Shown piece after piece: positions 16,974 to 25,640 of a DNA stretch of 64,000 bases (within the stretch, counting starts at the first letter, position 1; every line of letters begins with the position of its first letter). The translations under genes were made by a program, and so were the position numbers. The stretch is from Dictyobacter formicarum (lineage in GTDB: Bacteria; Chloroflexota; Ktedonobacteria; Ktedonobacterales; Ktedonobacteraceae). The notes below the pieces were generated by a model. That model was not told where the DNA came from. It made no database searches and saw nothing but the letters and a program-made list of their open reading frames with translations. Location of the stretch: positions 124,001 through 188,000 of the forward strand of contig NZ_BNJJ01000014.1 in assembly GCF_016587435.1 (NCBI RefSeq), read 5' to 3'.

Positions 16974-17546
16974 TTACATTTCGTTTGTTAGCAAGATAGC
17001 TTCCGCTACCTCACGCATGGACTTACGATTGTTCATGCTGGCCTTCTGGATCTTGCGGAATGCTTCCTGTTCCGAGAGACCCTGCTTTTCCATCAAGAGC
17101 CCTTTCGCACGCTCGACAACCTTACGGGTCTCCAGTTTCTCGGAGAGCGTCCGATTTTCGTCCTCAATAGCGCGATATTCACTATAGCGTGCCAGCGTGA
17201 CTTCAATTGCCGGAGCAACCTCACTTTCACGCAGTGGTTTCACAATGTAGTTTACCACCCCCGCCTCTTTAGCACGTTCAACCAACTGTTGGTCTCCGAA
17301 GGCAGTGAGCAACAACACTGGTGCAATCTTTTCCTGTGTGAGAGTTTCGGCGGCGGCAATGCCGTCCATGTCGGGCATACGTATGTCCATGATGACCAGA
17401 TCCGGTCGCAGCTCACGAGCCAGGTTAACCGCGCTCTGGCCATCGCCAGCTTCTCCAATGACTAGATAGCCTTGTTTGGTTAGCACATCCTTTAAATCCA
17501 TGCGCTGAATGGCTTCGTCATCAGCAATAATAATTCGTGTTGGCAT
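16974..17546 (-). CDS. Response regulator with ANTAR RNA-binding output domain
   Basis: A 190-residue regulator: receiver domain at about 1-120 (acidic pocket ADDEAI, phospho-acceptor Asp in LVIMDIRMPDMDG, conserved Thr in LLTAF, Lys in VKPL), a short coiled coil, then an ANTAR domain at about 130-185 (AKGLLMEKQGLSEQEAFRKI). ANTAR proteins bind paired hexaloop stem-loops in nascent RNA and prevent transcription termination. GAGGAG precedes the ATG. No histidine kinase is adjacent, so its sensor is elsewhere; the only kinase in the window is at 43831-45030. Its RNA target is unknown. Confidence 0.92.
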   Translation of the reverse strand: MPTRIIIADDEAIQRMDLKDVLTKQGYLVIGEAGDGQSAVNLARELRPDLVIMDIRMPDMDGIAAAETLTQEKIAPVLLLTAFGDQQLVERAKEAGVVNYIVKPLRESEVAPAIEVTLARYSEYRAIEDENRTLSEKLETRKVVERAKGLLMEKQGLSEQEAFRKIQKASMNNRKSMREVAEAILLTNEM

Positions 17547-17683
17547 AGTGTCTCCTCAAAGCCTTTGGTCTATTCCCACCCATCTAATTAAATACTCTTT
17601 CTACGTACAAAGAGTATATCATAACACTGGATCAAGCGTCGATAGCAGGGTAGGCTCTCTTAGCTATTGGCGAGACTTTATGT

Positions 17684-18748
17684 TCAAGCGACAGAGACCT
17701 CCTCTCGCATCATATGGGCGAGCAAGGCCGTTTCGCGAACAATTTTTTCTAGCTGATCCGGCGTGATTGATTGTTTACCATCGCAGAGTGCGGTATCAGG
17801 ATCAGGATGAACTTCAATGATAAGCCCTTGTGCTTCGGCCGCTATGCTGGCACGAGACATAATGGGCACGAGTTCGCGGCGACCGGTAGAATGACTGGGA
17901 TCTACAATGATGGGTAGGTGTGTCAACTGATGGATCAAGGGTACGCAGGATAAGTCGAGGACATTGCGGGTCTGGGGATCATAGCTACGAATACCACGTT
18001 CGCACAGGATCACATTTGGATTGCCTGAGGCGATGATGTATTCGGCAGCGAGTAACCATTCATCGATAGTAGAGGCGAGGCCTCGTTTCAAGAGCACTGG
18101 CAACTGTTTGCTATGGCGGCCTACCGCCGACAAGAGCGGGAAATTCTGGACATTGCGGGCGCCGATCTGTAATATATCCGCGTATTGAGCAACTGTTTCC
18201 ACCATACCTGGCTCCATAACCTCAGTGATAACTGGCAGTCCGGTTAGAGTACGGGCTTCGGCCAGCAGGTGCAAACCTTCTACCCCCAGGCCCTGGAACT
18301 GGTATGGTGATGTACGCGGCTTGAAGGCTCCTCCGCGTAAAACTTGTGCACCTGCACGCTTGACTGCTTGTGCGGTTGTAATGAGTTGCTCCCTATTCTC
18401 GACGGCGCATGGTCCAGCCATAATGACTGGTTGTGCTGAAGCTCCGCCTATAGTGATGGGGGTACAATCGTTGGTAGCACCGATGGTAATGCTGGTATCT
18501 TCTGTCTGGAAGGCTCGACTGACTAGCTGGTAGGGGGTCTTGAGAGAGTGGATCTGTTCAACTGCGCTCTGGGCTTGAAGTGTTGTTTGCGCCTGTGCAT
18601 CGATTAACGCTGAGTCAATGGCAATGACCTCTCGTTCGCGCATGTGCGTCGACGTAATCGGACGTTTACTGCCGGTGATCCTACACAACAGCGCCATTAA
18701 CTGTGCCCTGGATTCACCGCTTGTTTCTTTGCGGATAGTAATAATCAT
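17684..18748 (-). CDS. aroF: 3-deoxy-7-phosphoheptulonate (DAHP) synthase, class I-beta
   Basis: A 354-residue DAHP synthase that condenses phosphoenolpyruvate and erythrose 4-phosphate, the first committed step of the shikimate pathway. Residues 1-80 form a ferredoxin-like N-terminal domain ([11 protein letters not shown] ... REREVIAID ... VSRAFQTED), as in the Thermotoga type, where it mediates allosteric control. The barrel has [54 protein letters not shown] and DPSHSTGRR. The start at 18748 is chosen because family homology begins there; a longer frame to 18835 runs through the terminator stem. Expression is predicted to be attenuated by the leader at 18797-19044. Confidence 0.94.
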   Translation of the reverse strand: MIITIRKETSGESRAQLMALLCRITGSKRPITSTHMREREVIAIDSALIDAQAQTTLQAQSAVEQIHSLKTPYQLVSRAFQTEDTSITIGATNDCTPITIGGASAQPVIMAGPCAVENREQLITTAQAVKRAGAQVLRGGAFKPRTSPYQFQGLGVEGLHLLAEARTLTGLPVITEVMEPGMVETVAQYADILQIGARNVQNFPLLSAVGRHSKQLPVLLKRGLASTIDEWLLAAEYIIASGNPNVILCERGIRSYDPQTRNVLDLSCVPLIHQLTHLPIIVDPSHSTGRRELVPIMSRASIAAEAQGLIIEVHPDPDTALCDGKQSITPDQLEKIVRETALLAHMMREEVSVA

Positions 18749-18796
18749 CTCCTGAACCCTTTCATCAACCGAAAAAAACTGGACAGTTTTTTGGAA

Positions 18797-18826
18797 ACAA
18801 AAAAGCAGAGGATTTTTCCTCTGCTT
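18797..18826 (-). terminator. Attenuator terminator in the DAHP synthase leader
   Basis: On the minus strand a perfect 9-bp stem (AAGCAGAGG / CCTCTGCTT) with a 6-base loop is followed at once by a T-rich tract (TTTTGTTT). It lies 49 bases before the start codon, between promoter and gene, so it is a conditional rather than a gene-end terminator. Confidence 0.85.
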
Positions 18827-18828
18827 CC

Positions 18829-18883
18829 CCAGCATGCTGGTGGTTTATTTTTGCTCAGCCCAAAGGGCCCACCATCATGCTGG
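18829..18883 (-). promoter_or_regulatory. Competing hairpins of the aromatic attenuator
   Basis: On the transcript, segment 18883-18869 (CCAGCATGATGGTGG) pairs with 18843-18829 (CCACCAGCATGCTGG) with a single mismatch, next to the terminator stem. An alternative helix joins the first codons of the leader peptide (TGCTCAGCC, near 18939-18931) to GGCTGAGCA (18860-18852). The two helices cross and cannot coexist. The first arm overlaps the stop codon of the leader peptide, so ribosome position would decide which forms. The exact switching order is inference. Confidence 0.65.
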
Positions 18884-18940
18884 AGGGCTAAACCAGTAAT
18901 AAAAGCTGGATTGTACAAATTTGATTTGCTGGCTGAGCAT
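18875..18940 (-). CDS. Leader peptide with Phe-Tyr-Tyr-Trp-Phe run (attenuator)
   Basis: A 21-codon open frame, starting MLSQQIKFVQ and ending SSFYYWFSPPA, directly upstream of DAHP synthase. Six of 21 residues are aromatic, including five consecutive codons for Phe, Tyr, Tyr, Trp and Phe, the three end products of the pathway. It lies between a consensus promoter (-35 at 19039-19044) and an intrinsic terminator (18797-18826), and its stop overlaps a hairpin arm. This is the arrangement of ribosome-mediated attenuation: shortage of any charged aromatic tRNA would stall the ribosome and favour read-through. The ribosome site is weak (GCGGA nine bases upstream). Confidence 0.8.
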   Translation of the reverse strand: MLSQQIKFVQSSFYYWFSPPA

Positions 18941-19014
18941 ATGATTGTTTCCGCTTCTGTTTACTTTAAGCAGGACTGGTTACAATGAGTTTGCTTGCTT
19001 CAGTCCCTGTATTG

Positions 19015-19044
19015 ATTATACGGAGGTTTATATCTTCATGTCAA
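19015..19044 (-). promoter_or_regulatory. Sigma-70 promoter for the attenuator and DAHP synthase
   Basis: On the minus strand TTGACA (19044-19039) and TATAAT (19020-19015) are both perfect consensus with an 18-base spacer. Transcription would start near 19008, about 68 bases before the leader-peptide ATG. Confidence 0.85.
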
Positions 19045-19175
19045 GGGGGAAGCGTACAGTTTGGCTATTTCATGGCAAGAATGCACAGTAAGTGAACATT
19101 GCGGAGGCGCTTTATTCCTGTTATGCTGTGCAGCATGGATATTCAGGCAATGGCGCTAAAAGGAAAGCAGGAGCA

Positions 19176-21644
19176 GTGGAATACAAAGATCTTACAAAGA
19201 ATTGGCAATTGAAACAACGAGTTCCCGAAGTCGACCTGACCGCTGATTTTGCGACAACGGAAAGCTGGTTGCCTGCCAACGTACCGGGTGTCGTACACCT
19301 GGATTTATTGGCGGCAGGACAGATTCCTGAACCATTCTATGCTTTAAACGAGCAGCAACTACAATGGATTGGTGAGCGGGATTGGCTCTATCGCAGTACC
19401 TTTGAGATAACGGCTGAAGAGCTGGCAGAGGCAGAATTGGCTTTATGCTTTGATGGCCTGGACACCTATGCAACGGTCTGGCTTAATGGTGTGCAAATAT
19501 TGACAAGCGATAATATGTTTGTGCCGCAGCGCGTCTCCGTAAAGTCTCTATTACGGGTCGGTTCGAATGACTTGCATATAGTCTTTGAATCGGCTTTGTT
19601 ACGGGGCCAGCAACTTGAAGCGCAATATGGTAAATTGCCGCTCTGGAACGGCGATTCCAGTCGTCTCTATGTACGCAAGGCCCAATACCACTATGGCTGG
19701 GATTGGGGTCCGGTCTTCATGACGGCTGGTTTATGGCGTGCGGTGCGCCTGGAGGCATATAATGCGCGCCTGGCTAATGTGCACTGTCCTTATGAAGTGG
19801 CTGAGGATCTAGCCAGCGCGTTGTTGCCGGTGAGGATACAGGTTGAGGAATTGGCAGCGGACAGTGCGCAGGAAGTGCATGTGGCTCTGTATGCTCCCTC
19901 CGGTGAGTTGGTGGTGGAAAGAACCCTGGCTCTGCAGGGCGAGCAAGTAGTGGAGACGCAGCTGGAAATAAGCCAGCCAGAGCTCTGGTGGCCTCACACT
20001 CATGGCAAACAACCGCTGTACCGCCTGGTGACCACTCTGCACGGCACGCAAGGTGAGGAGGATCGCCATGAATTGCGCCTGGGTCTGCGCCGCCTGCGCC
20101 TGGTACAGCAAGCATTGCAGGATGAGCCTGGTAGCAGCTTCTATTTTGAAATCAACAACACCCCTATCTTCTGTGGTGGTTCCAACTGGATTCCCGCTGA
20201 CTCTTTTACTCCACGTATCAGTCGGGACCGCTATCGCCAATGGCTGCAACTAGCGGTTGATGGCAACCAGAACATGCTGAGAGTGTGGGGTGGAGGTATT
20301 TATGAAGATCCCGCCTTCTATGAACTATGCGATGAACTCGGCCTGATGGTCTGGCAGGATTTCATGTTTGCCTGTGGACTCTATCCAGCCCATACAGAGT
20401 TCCAGCAGAGCATACGGGCCGAAGCCGAGGCCGCTGTGTGCCGACTGCGCCACCATCCCAGCATCGTCATCTGGTGCGCCAACAATGAAGACTATGCGAT
20501 AGCTGAGAGCAAGGGAGTGTCAGATCCGCAGATTACCGAGCATTTTGAACAGACAGCTTTTCCGGCTCGGGCACTCTATGAACAATTGTTGCCAGCGGTC
20601 TGCGCTGAATTGGATGCGACCCGTCCTTACTGGCCCGGTAGTCCCTACGGTGGCGTTCGCTCATCTGACCCAACCATCGGAGATGTCCATGTCTGGAGCG
20701 TTTGGCATGGAGGATTACCCTATCAGGATTATCCCAGGCTGGCCGGTCGCTTTGTCAGCGAGTTTGGCATGCAGGCTTTTCCTGTCCTGGAAACCATTCA
20801 GGAATTTGCTCCGCCTGAAGAACTCTACCCTCAGAGTCGCACACTGGACTACCACAACAAAGCGGATGGCGGTCCCGGGCTGATGGCGCCGTACCTGGTG
20901 AACAATGTACGCGTGCCCGCCGACCTGGAGGGCCAGATTTATGCGACCCAGTTGGTGCAATCCGAGGCCCTTAGCGCTGCCATTCGAGGCTGGCGCCGCC
21001 GCTGGCAGGGTCCGGGCTGCGAATATACGGCCGGCGCTCTGGTATGGCAATTGAACGACTGTTATCCGGTGATGAGTTGGGCGCTGGTCGACTACCAGTT
21101 GCGCATCAAGCCTGCCTACTATACCATTGCTCGTGAACTGGCGCCGCTGGCAGTTGGCCTGAGCCGCCAATCCCCTGATAGTGTCGCTATCTGGGCCGTC
21201 AACGGTGATACTGCTGAGGTGCAGATTGAGCTGGAGCTGCGGACGGTTAATCTGGGGGGCGAAGTACTTTCCGAGCATCGCCGCACTGTGACCCTGGCCG
21301 GCAATCGTTCCAGAGAGCTGGATGTGATCCAGCAGCCTCAGAACGATCAAGAGGTCTTGCAAGCGCGCCTGTGGCGGGACGGTGTGGTTGTGGCTCGCGC
21401 CACATTATGGTCCGAGCCCTATAAATACCTGACTCTGCCAGATCCCCAGTTGAGCGTCGAACGGCTCGATGACCAGCACATTCGGGTCAGCGCCAGGCGA
21501 CCAGCCAAAGGAGTCTGGTTGGAGGCTGGTGCTACGGTTAAATGGAGCGACAACATGCTGGACATTGTACCCGGTGACCCACAGATTATTGTCGCCTCCG
21601 GCCTTGGTGACCAAGCCATTCAAGCCCGCTGGCTCGATAAATAA
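19176..21644 (+). CDS. Beta-mannosidase, glycoside hydrolase family 2
   Basis: An 822-residue GH2 enzyme that removes terminal beta-linked mannose, for example from manno-oligosaccharides or N-glycan cores. Domains in order: jelly-roll sugar-binding domain (VPGVVHLDLLAAGQIPEPFY, YHYGWDWGPVFMTAGLWR), immunoglobulin-like domain, then the barrel with acid/base Glu in WCANNEDYAIAE, nucleophile Glu in RFVSEFGMQAFP and WQLNDCYPVMSWALVDY, and C-terminal beta domains. Length and motifs fit beta-mannosidase better than beta-galactosidase. No signal peptide is seen, so it is probably cytosolic. The start is placed at GTG 19176 (AAAAGGAAAG upstream), since residues encoded upstream of it (from GTG 19092) do not resemble the family. 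It is divergent from DAHP synthase. Confidence 0.9.
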   Translation: MEYKDLTKNWQLKQRVPEVDLTADFATTESWLPANVPGVVHLDLLAAGQIPEPFYALNEQQLQWIGERDWLYRSTFEITAEELAEAELALCFDGLDTYATVWLNGVQILTSDNMFVPQRVSVKSLLRVGSNDLHIVFESALLRGQQLEAQYGKLPLWNGDSSRLYVRKAQYHYGWDWGPVFMTAGLWRAVRLEAYNARLANVHCPYEVAEDLASALLPVRIQVEELAADSAQEVHVALYAPSGELVVERTLALQGEQVVETQLEISQPELWWPHTHGKQPLYRLVTTLHGTQGEEDRHELRLGLRRLRLVQQALQDEPGSSFYFEINNTPIFCGGSNWIPADSFTPRISRDRYRQWLQLAVDGNQNMLRVWGGGIYEDPAFYELCDELGLMVWQDFMFACGLYPAHTEFQQSIRAEAEAAVCRLRHHPSIVIWCANNEDYAIAESKGVSDPQITEHFEQTAFPARALYEQLLPAVCAELDATRPYWPGSPYGGVRSSDPTIGDVHVWSVWHGGLPYQDYPRLAGRFVSEFGMQAFPVLETIQEFAPPEELYPQSRTLDYHNKADGGPGLMAPYLVNNVRVPADLEGQIYATQLVQSEALSAAIRGWRRRWQGPGCEYTAGALVWQLNDCYPVMSWALVDYQLRIKPAYYTIARELAPLAVGLSRQSPDSVAIWAVNGDTAEVQIELELRTVNLGGEVLSEHRRTVTLAGNRSRELDVIQQPQNDQEVLQARLWRDGVVVARATLWSEPYKYLTLPDPQLSVERLDDQHIRVSARRPAKGVWLEAGATVKWSDNMLDIVPGDPQIIVASGLGDQAIQARWLDK

Positions 21645-21646
21645 AC

Positions 21647-21679
21647 ACGTAGGTGCGCCCTCGAGGGGCGCACCTACGT
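21647..21679. terminator. Terminator hairpin of the CGTAGGTGCGCCC type
   Basis: A perfect 14-bp stem (ACGTAGGTGCGCCC / GGGCGCACCTACGT) with loop TCGAG, followed by TTTATCGTTTTTTT. It ends the beta-mannosidase transcript; the convergent gene stops at 21691. The same arm sequence occurs in the hairpins at 4436 and 32286. Confidence 0.85.
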
Positions 21680-21690
21680 TTATCGTTTTT

Positions 21691-22473
21691 TTATCGTTTT
21701 TTGCGCTGGTTGGTGCGATAGGCCTGGTAGAGATCATCGTGCTCACCTTTGACACCCTGGCGCATCGTGGGAGGCGCGACCTTGGGGGTCCGAGGACCCT
21801 GTGAGCTGGCGCCGCTTCTGGTTTTGCTGGTTTGCGCCTGGCTGGCGGCGAATTGCTTACCATTTGGCAGCAGGTCAAAGGCCACCAGAGCGTACAAGAG
21901 GATGATCAGGGTCAGAATATTGATCAAGAAGGACGTTGTTAATGGCAGGTTCCCAATGGGAAGCGTGAAGATGACCCTCTCGATATGCATATTGACCGAG
22001 AATGTGTGCTCTAAAGGCAGCAGGGCGTTGGCACCAATCAGGTAGATGACCATACCAATGAAGTGGCGTGGCTTGAACAGGGAGGGGCGTGTCGCCGGCC
22101 GGGCTTTGGCGGCGGCTGGTTTCTCCTTTGCCTCCGCAGCCTCTTCCGCCTTGGTAATGGCGGTTTTGGTATTCATGCTCTTCTTAGCGCGGGCCATGCG
22201 TGCTTCAACCACATCATTTTTGTTGGCAGGACCATCCTCTTCGCTCTGCTCAACTTTGGAGAAAAATTTAGGGAGACGTGGTAGACGCCTGGAAGTTGCT
22301 ACAGGCTCGCTGGTCACCTCCTCCGCAGCTGGAGCCGTGTCCAATGTCAGATCTTCGGTAGTAGGGGCGAGCGTCTCTTCCTGAGTCTCGCTACCGGTAA
22401 CGAGGACTGGTCGATTGCGTGGCACACGGCTGCGACGGGGTCTCTTAGCAACAGTATTGTAATCTTGACTCAT
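21691..22473 (-). CDS. Membrane protein with long charged N-terminus
   Basis: A 260-residue protein of unknown function. Residues 1-145 are a charged, Ala/Glu/Arg-rich cytosolic region with no clear fold. Two transmembrane helices follow at about 151-170 and 195-222, separated by an amphipathic loop (HTFSVNMHIERVIFTLPIG), and a Ser/Thr/Lys-rich tail ends in QAYRTNQRKKR. The start overlaps the stop of the GlcG/HbpS-like gene by four bases (ATGA), so the two are translationally coupled and probably function together. The family is not recognised. Confidence 0.7.
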   Translation of the reverse strand: MSQDYNTVAKRPRRSRVPRNRPVLVTGSETQEETLAPTTEDLTLDTAPAAEEVTSEPVATSRRLPRLPKFFSKVEQSEEDGPANKNDVVEARMARAKKSMNTKTAITKAEEAAEAKEKPAAAKARPATRPSLFKPRHFIGMVIYLIGANALLPLEHTFSVNMHIERVIFTLPIGNLPLTTSFLINILTLIILLYALVAFDLLPNGKQFAASQAQTSKTRSGASSQGPRTPKVAPPTMRQGVKGEHDDLYQAYRTNQRKKR

Positions 22474-23204
22474 GCTTGGTCTCCTGGATGGTCCACCTCT
22501 GGTGGGTTAGCTGAATTATTACGGAATGATTGATAAGCATCATACTCGCGCGTGGTGGCTGAAGGCTGGTCCACGGACTTTTCCCGAGATTGATTATAGC
22601 TGGAGTTGTTATCTCTATCCCTGGCAAGTGCTGAGCCAGCGACTGGGGCTCCATTGTTGCTATTATCCCGGGGATATGGCGCTGCCTGTGAGTAAAGCGG
22701 CTGCGAGTATGGGGCTGTGGGTTCTGATGGATTAACATAGAGTGGCTGTGGCTGTGGCATATTTGCTGGAGCCACTTTCACTGGAGGTGCCATGGACTCC
22801 ATGATACCGAGGCCGGCTCGTGCGATTTCATCATCTCTTCCGGGGGCATTTCCACCACTGACACCAACACCACCGATTGTAATACCATTGACGCGCAGAG
22901 GCCAGCCGCCCGCTGCCATGATAAACTTGCCACTGGTCATGCTGGCCAGGCTAGAGGCAAAACCTGGAATCGCGGCCCCCCATTGGGCCACATCGTCGGT
23001 AGATTGATTAAACATCACCGCCGTATGGGCTTTGGCGATACTGATATCACCAGTCGCAAAACCATATGGTGCCATCATGCGCTCAAATAAGACGAGGTGC
23101 CCCCCTGCATCGACGATTGCGATGCTGACTGGACTACGCAGCTCTCTTGCTCGCTGCTTGCAAGCCTCCAGAACTTTGCGGGCCATCTCGATAGATATAC
23201 TCAC
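22470..23204 (-). CDS. GlcG/HbpS (DUF336) family protein with disordered C-terminal extension
   Basis: A 244-residue protein. The first 140 residues are a complete GlcG/HbpS-like domain (SPVSIAIVDAGGHLVLFERM, MTSGKFIMAAGGWPLRVNG, IGGVGVSGGNAPGRDDEIARAGL). Family members bind haem, cobalamin or related ligands (HbpS) or are co-encoded with glycolate or diol metabolism (GlcG, PduO C-domain). The last 100 residues are Pro/Asn/Ser-rich and disordered, which is unusual for the family. The start is placed at GTG 23204, nine bases after AAGGAG, rather than ATG 23249. It is coupled to the membrane protein downstream, so it may be a membrane-associated sensor or ligand-binding module. Confidence 0.8.
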   Translation of the reverse strand: MSISIEMARKVLEACKQRARELRSPVSIAIVDAGGHLVLFERMMAPYGFATGDISIAKAHTAVMFNQSTDDVAQWGAAIPGFASSLASMTSGKFIMAAGGWPLRVNGITIGGVGVSGGNAPGRDDEIARAGLGIMESMAPPVKVAPANMPQPQPLYVNPSEPTAPYSQPLYSQAAPYPRDNSNNGAPVAGSALARDRDNNSSYNQSREKSVDQPSATTREYDAYQSFRNNSANPPEVDHPGDQA

Positions 23205-23570
23205 GCCCAGATACTCCTTACTAAATGACTGTTCTCGATGGATGGACAATTAGCAAATGCAAGTCCATGACCGGTGTTCCAGTGCTGGTGAGGTAGTGTT
23301 TCCCCGTTGCTATGTTGTGCTTTTCTAGAGATAGATGAAGATGGCTGTATACACCCACTCAAAAAGTTAAAAAACATAACTACGTGTATGTTTGCTCATT
23401 GTACATCACATACCATTTACGTGCAATGTATCAGTTTCTGTGGGGCGAACTTTTTTTTATAGCTGTGAGCGCGGGCGCGGCGCTGTATGCCGATTGCGCG
23501 CTACAACACGATGGCCGCGGGCTACCCATACCTTTGGCTGTTATTATCTACGTAGTTGTTACCTATCAGG
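23205..23570. other. Spacer between lipM and the GlcG-like gene
   Basis: No gene, tRNA or strong hairpin is seen. The part near 23380-23460 is AT-rich and contains an eight-T run; the part near 23460-23530 is GC-rich. It includes the promoter region of the GlcG-like gene (minus strand). Confidence 0.3.
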
Positions 23571-24392
23571 TTACGACAACGAGATGCGCTCTTTGCGCCA
23601 GTTGAGCTTACTATATTTCTCCTCCACCAGTTGACGAGCCAGCTCCCATTCTGAAGCGCTGAGCTCTTCTTCGAGCATCTCGTGCTGTAAAAAAGTACTG
23701 AAGCCCTGGCGGAACGCCTGCGCCACGTCGTCCCAGCTGGCCTGGGGCGCGAAAGTGTGCAGGGGTGTTGTCTTTTCGCGATAAGACTGCAATGCTTTCT
23801 CACGTGCCTGAGCATCGGGATAGCGCAGCATGCTAAAGAATTCGGCCGAGCGATCATCCAATGGTAGCGAGCCCTGTTGGAGCAGCGCCTCCTCTTTCCA
23901 GACCTGGGCGCTGCCTACCAGTTTAAAGCCGCCGCTGGTGAGATCGGCCTGGGTAGATGAAGCAAAGCAGGCTGCCGAAGGATGTTTATTGACGCGCTCA
24001 TCGCTGATCTCAGCCTGCACACCCAGCAGGCGTAAGGCGGCCAACAATCCCCGCGAGAGATAGGCGTAGGCCGCGACCACCCCCGAAGGCACCCCATCGC
24101 GTTTGCCGATGACGATGCTATAAGTAAATTCGTCGCGGTGATAGACCGCACGCCCGCCAGTAGGGCGCCGTACCAGGATTACCCCCTGCTCCTCACAATA
24201 CGGCTGCTCGATTTCGCGCTCGATACTCTGAAATCGTCCCAGCGAGATCGATGGTTGGTTCCAGCGAAAGACGCGCAGCGTCGGAGGTACATCTCCTCGA
24301 AGATGGTGAAGCAGGATTGCTTCATCGATCGCCATATTTAAAGCGGCATCCTGAATACCTGTACTCACAAAACGATATGGAGTTTTCTGCAT
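23571..24392 (-). CDS. lipM: Octanoyl/lipoyl transferase of the LplA/LipM family
   Basis: A 273-residue protein of the biotin/lipoate ligase fold. Visible are RRPTGGRAVYHRDEFTYSIV, binding the acyl group, a Cys in SAACFASSTQADL at the position of the LipM catalytic Cys, and GGFKLVGSAQVW with the conserved Lys. LipM moves octanoate from acyl carrier protein to GcvH or E2 for lipoate synthesis. The Cys favours LipM over an ATP-dependent LplA, but a ligase remains possible. AAGGAA lies nine bases before the ATG. It is separated from tgt upstream by 66 bases on the same strand, and co-transcription is likely. Confidence 0.85.
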   Translation of the reverse strand: MQKTPYRFVSTGIQDAALNMAIDEAILLHHLRGDVPPTLRVFRWNQPSISLGRFQSIEREIEQPYCEEQGVILVRRPTGGRAVYHRDEFTYSIVIGKRDGVPSGVVAAYAYLSRGLLAALRLLGVQAEISDERVNKHPSAACFASSTQADLTSGGFKLVGSAQVWKEEALLQQGSLPLDDRSAEFFSMLRYPDAQAREKALQSYREKTTPLHTFAPQASWDDVAQAFRQGFSTFLQHEMLEEELSASEWELARQLVEEKYSKLNWRKERISLS

Positions 24393-24458
24393 AAATTAGA
24401 TTCCTTATAAATGCATAATAAATGCATAGAAAATTGCTCTTTGTCTGAGTTAATTTAT

Positions 24459-25640
24459 TTATGCGCGTTTGTCGCGAGCTTCTTTCCATTTTTCGCGTTG
24501 CGCTTCGCGTACTTTCTCTGAAGCGGGTACATAGCGAGCCATAAAATCTTCGCGGAAGGCTGGATAGGTTCCATCAATAATTGACTGCCGTAGCTGGCCA
24601 GCCAGGCGTAGCATAAAGCGAATATTGTGAATACTGCCCAGGCGAAAATATAATTGTTCCTCGGCTCGAGCCAGGTGATTGACATAAGCTGCACTATAAT
24701 GCTGACAGGTGTAGCAGTCGCAGCCCTCTTCAATTGGACCCCTGGCGGTACGGAAGCGCGCGCCCTTAATGCTGACACGGCCATCGCGGGTAAAGAGGCC
24801 ACCGTGGCGAGCCACACGTGTTGGCAGCACGCAGTCAAACATGTCCATGCCCAGTCCCACTCCGATCACCAGATCCTCCGGTGAGCCGACACCCAGCAGG
24901 TGGCGTGGCTTATTGCGCGGCAAATTAGGGGTCACATGCTTCAGCATCCCCCACATCTCTTCCTTTGGCTCGCCCACAGATAGTCCACCGATTGAGAGGC
25001 CTGGGAAAGGCATATTTCCAATCACCTGTGCGCTTTGCGCCCGCAGCTCAGGCTCAAAGGCACCCTGCACAATCCCAAATAGCGTCTGTTCGGGTCGTAG
25101 TTTCTCCTTCTCCACCAGGGCACGTTCTTCCCAGCGATGGGTCCACTCCATCGCTTTTCTGGCCTCCTCAGGACTGCACGGATAGGGAGCGCAGATATCG
25201 AGCGGTAGGATAATATCCGATCCCAGCTCAGCCTCAATTTGCATCACACGCTCGGGGGTTAATGTATGCAGCGAGCCATCGATATGCGACTTGAACACTA
25301 CCCCATCCTCATTCAATTTGCGTAAGTGACCCAGGCTCCAGACCTGGAAACCACCGCTATCGGTCAGAATAGGGCCATGCCACTGCATAAAAGAATGCAG
25401 ACCACCAAAAGAATCAATCAGGGCGGAGCCGGGTCGTAGCATCAAATGATAAGTATTGGCGAGGATAATCTGGGCGCCAGCTGCGTGCAGCTCTTCTGGG
25501 GCAACGCTTTTAACGGTTGCCTGTGTCCCTACAGGCATAAAAATAGGAGTTTGAATCGTCCCGTGTGGGGTCTGAATGGTTCCGGCGCGTGCCCATGTTT
25601 CCGGACATTCAGCCTCAATTGTAAAGTTGAATGATGACAT
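24459..25640 (-). CDS. tgt: tRNA-guanine transglycosylase (queuine tRNA-ribosyltransferase)
   Basis: A 393-residue Tgt that exchanges guanine 34 of GUN-anticodon tRNAs for the queuosine precursor preQ1. Visible are ILTDSGGFQVWSLG with the first catalytic Asp, GGLSVGEP, MFDCVLPTRVARHG with the nucleophile Asp, and the zinc site CDCYTCQHYSAAYVNHL. The length is normal. Other queuosine genes (queA, queC, queE) are absent here, and the pterin gene at 56369 is of the pyruvoyl type rather than QueD. It probably shares a transcript with lipM. Confidence 0.95.
   Translation of the reverse strand: MSSFNFTIEAECPETWARAGTIQTPHGTIQTPIFMPVGTQATVKSVAPEELHAAGAQIILANTYHLMLRPGSALIDSFGGLHSFMQWHGPILTDSGGFQVWSLGHLRKLNEDGVVFKSHIDGSLHTLTPERVMQIEAELGSDIILPLDICAPYPCSPEEARKAMEWTHRWEERALVEKEKLRPEQTLFGIVQGAFEPELRAQSAQVIGNMPFPGLSIGGLSVGEPKEEMWGMLKHVTPNLPRNKPRHLLGVGSPEDLVIGVGLGMDMFDCVLPTRVARHGGLFTRDGRVSIKGARFRTARGPIEEGCDCYTCQHYSAAYVNHLARAEEQLYFRLGSIHNIRFMLRLAGQLRQSIIDGTYPAFREDFMARYVPASEKVREAQREKWKEARDKRA

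Noticed and set aside
18748..18835. Longer N-terminus for DAHP synthase starting at 18835
   Set aside because: The extra residues are encoded across the attenuator terminator and its T tract, and family homology begins at 18748.
18829..18940. T-box riboswitch upstream of DAHP synthase
   Set aside because: The conserved T-box AGGGTGGNACCGCG is absent, whereas a translatable leader peptide with aromatic codons is present.
20715..21362. 215-codon minus-strand frame inside the beta-mannosidase gene
   Set aside because: Shadow frame; the GH2 motifs are on the plus strand.
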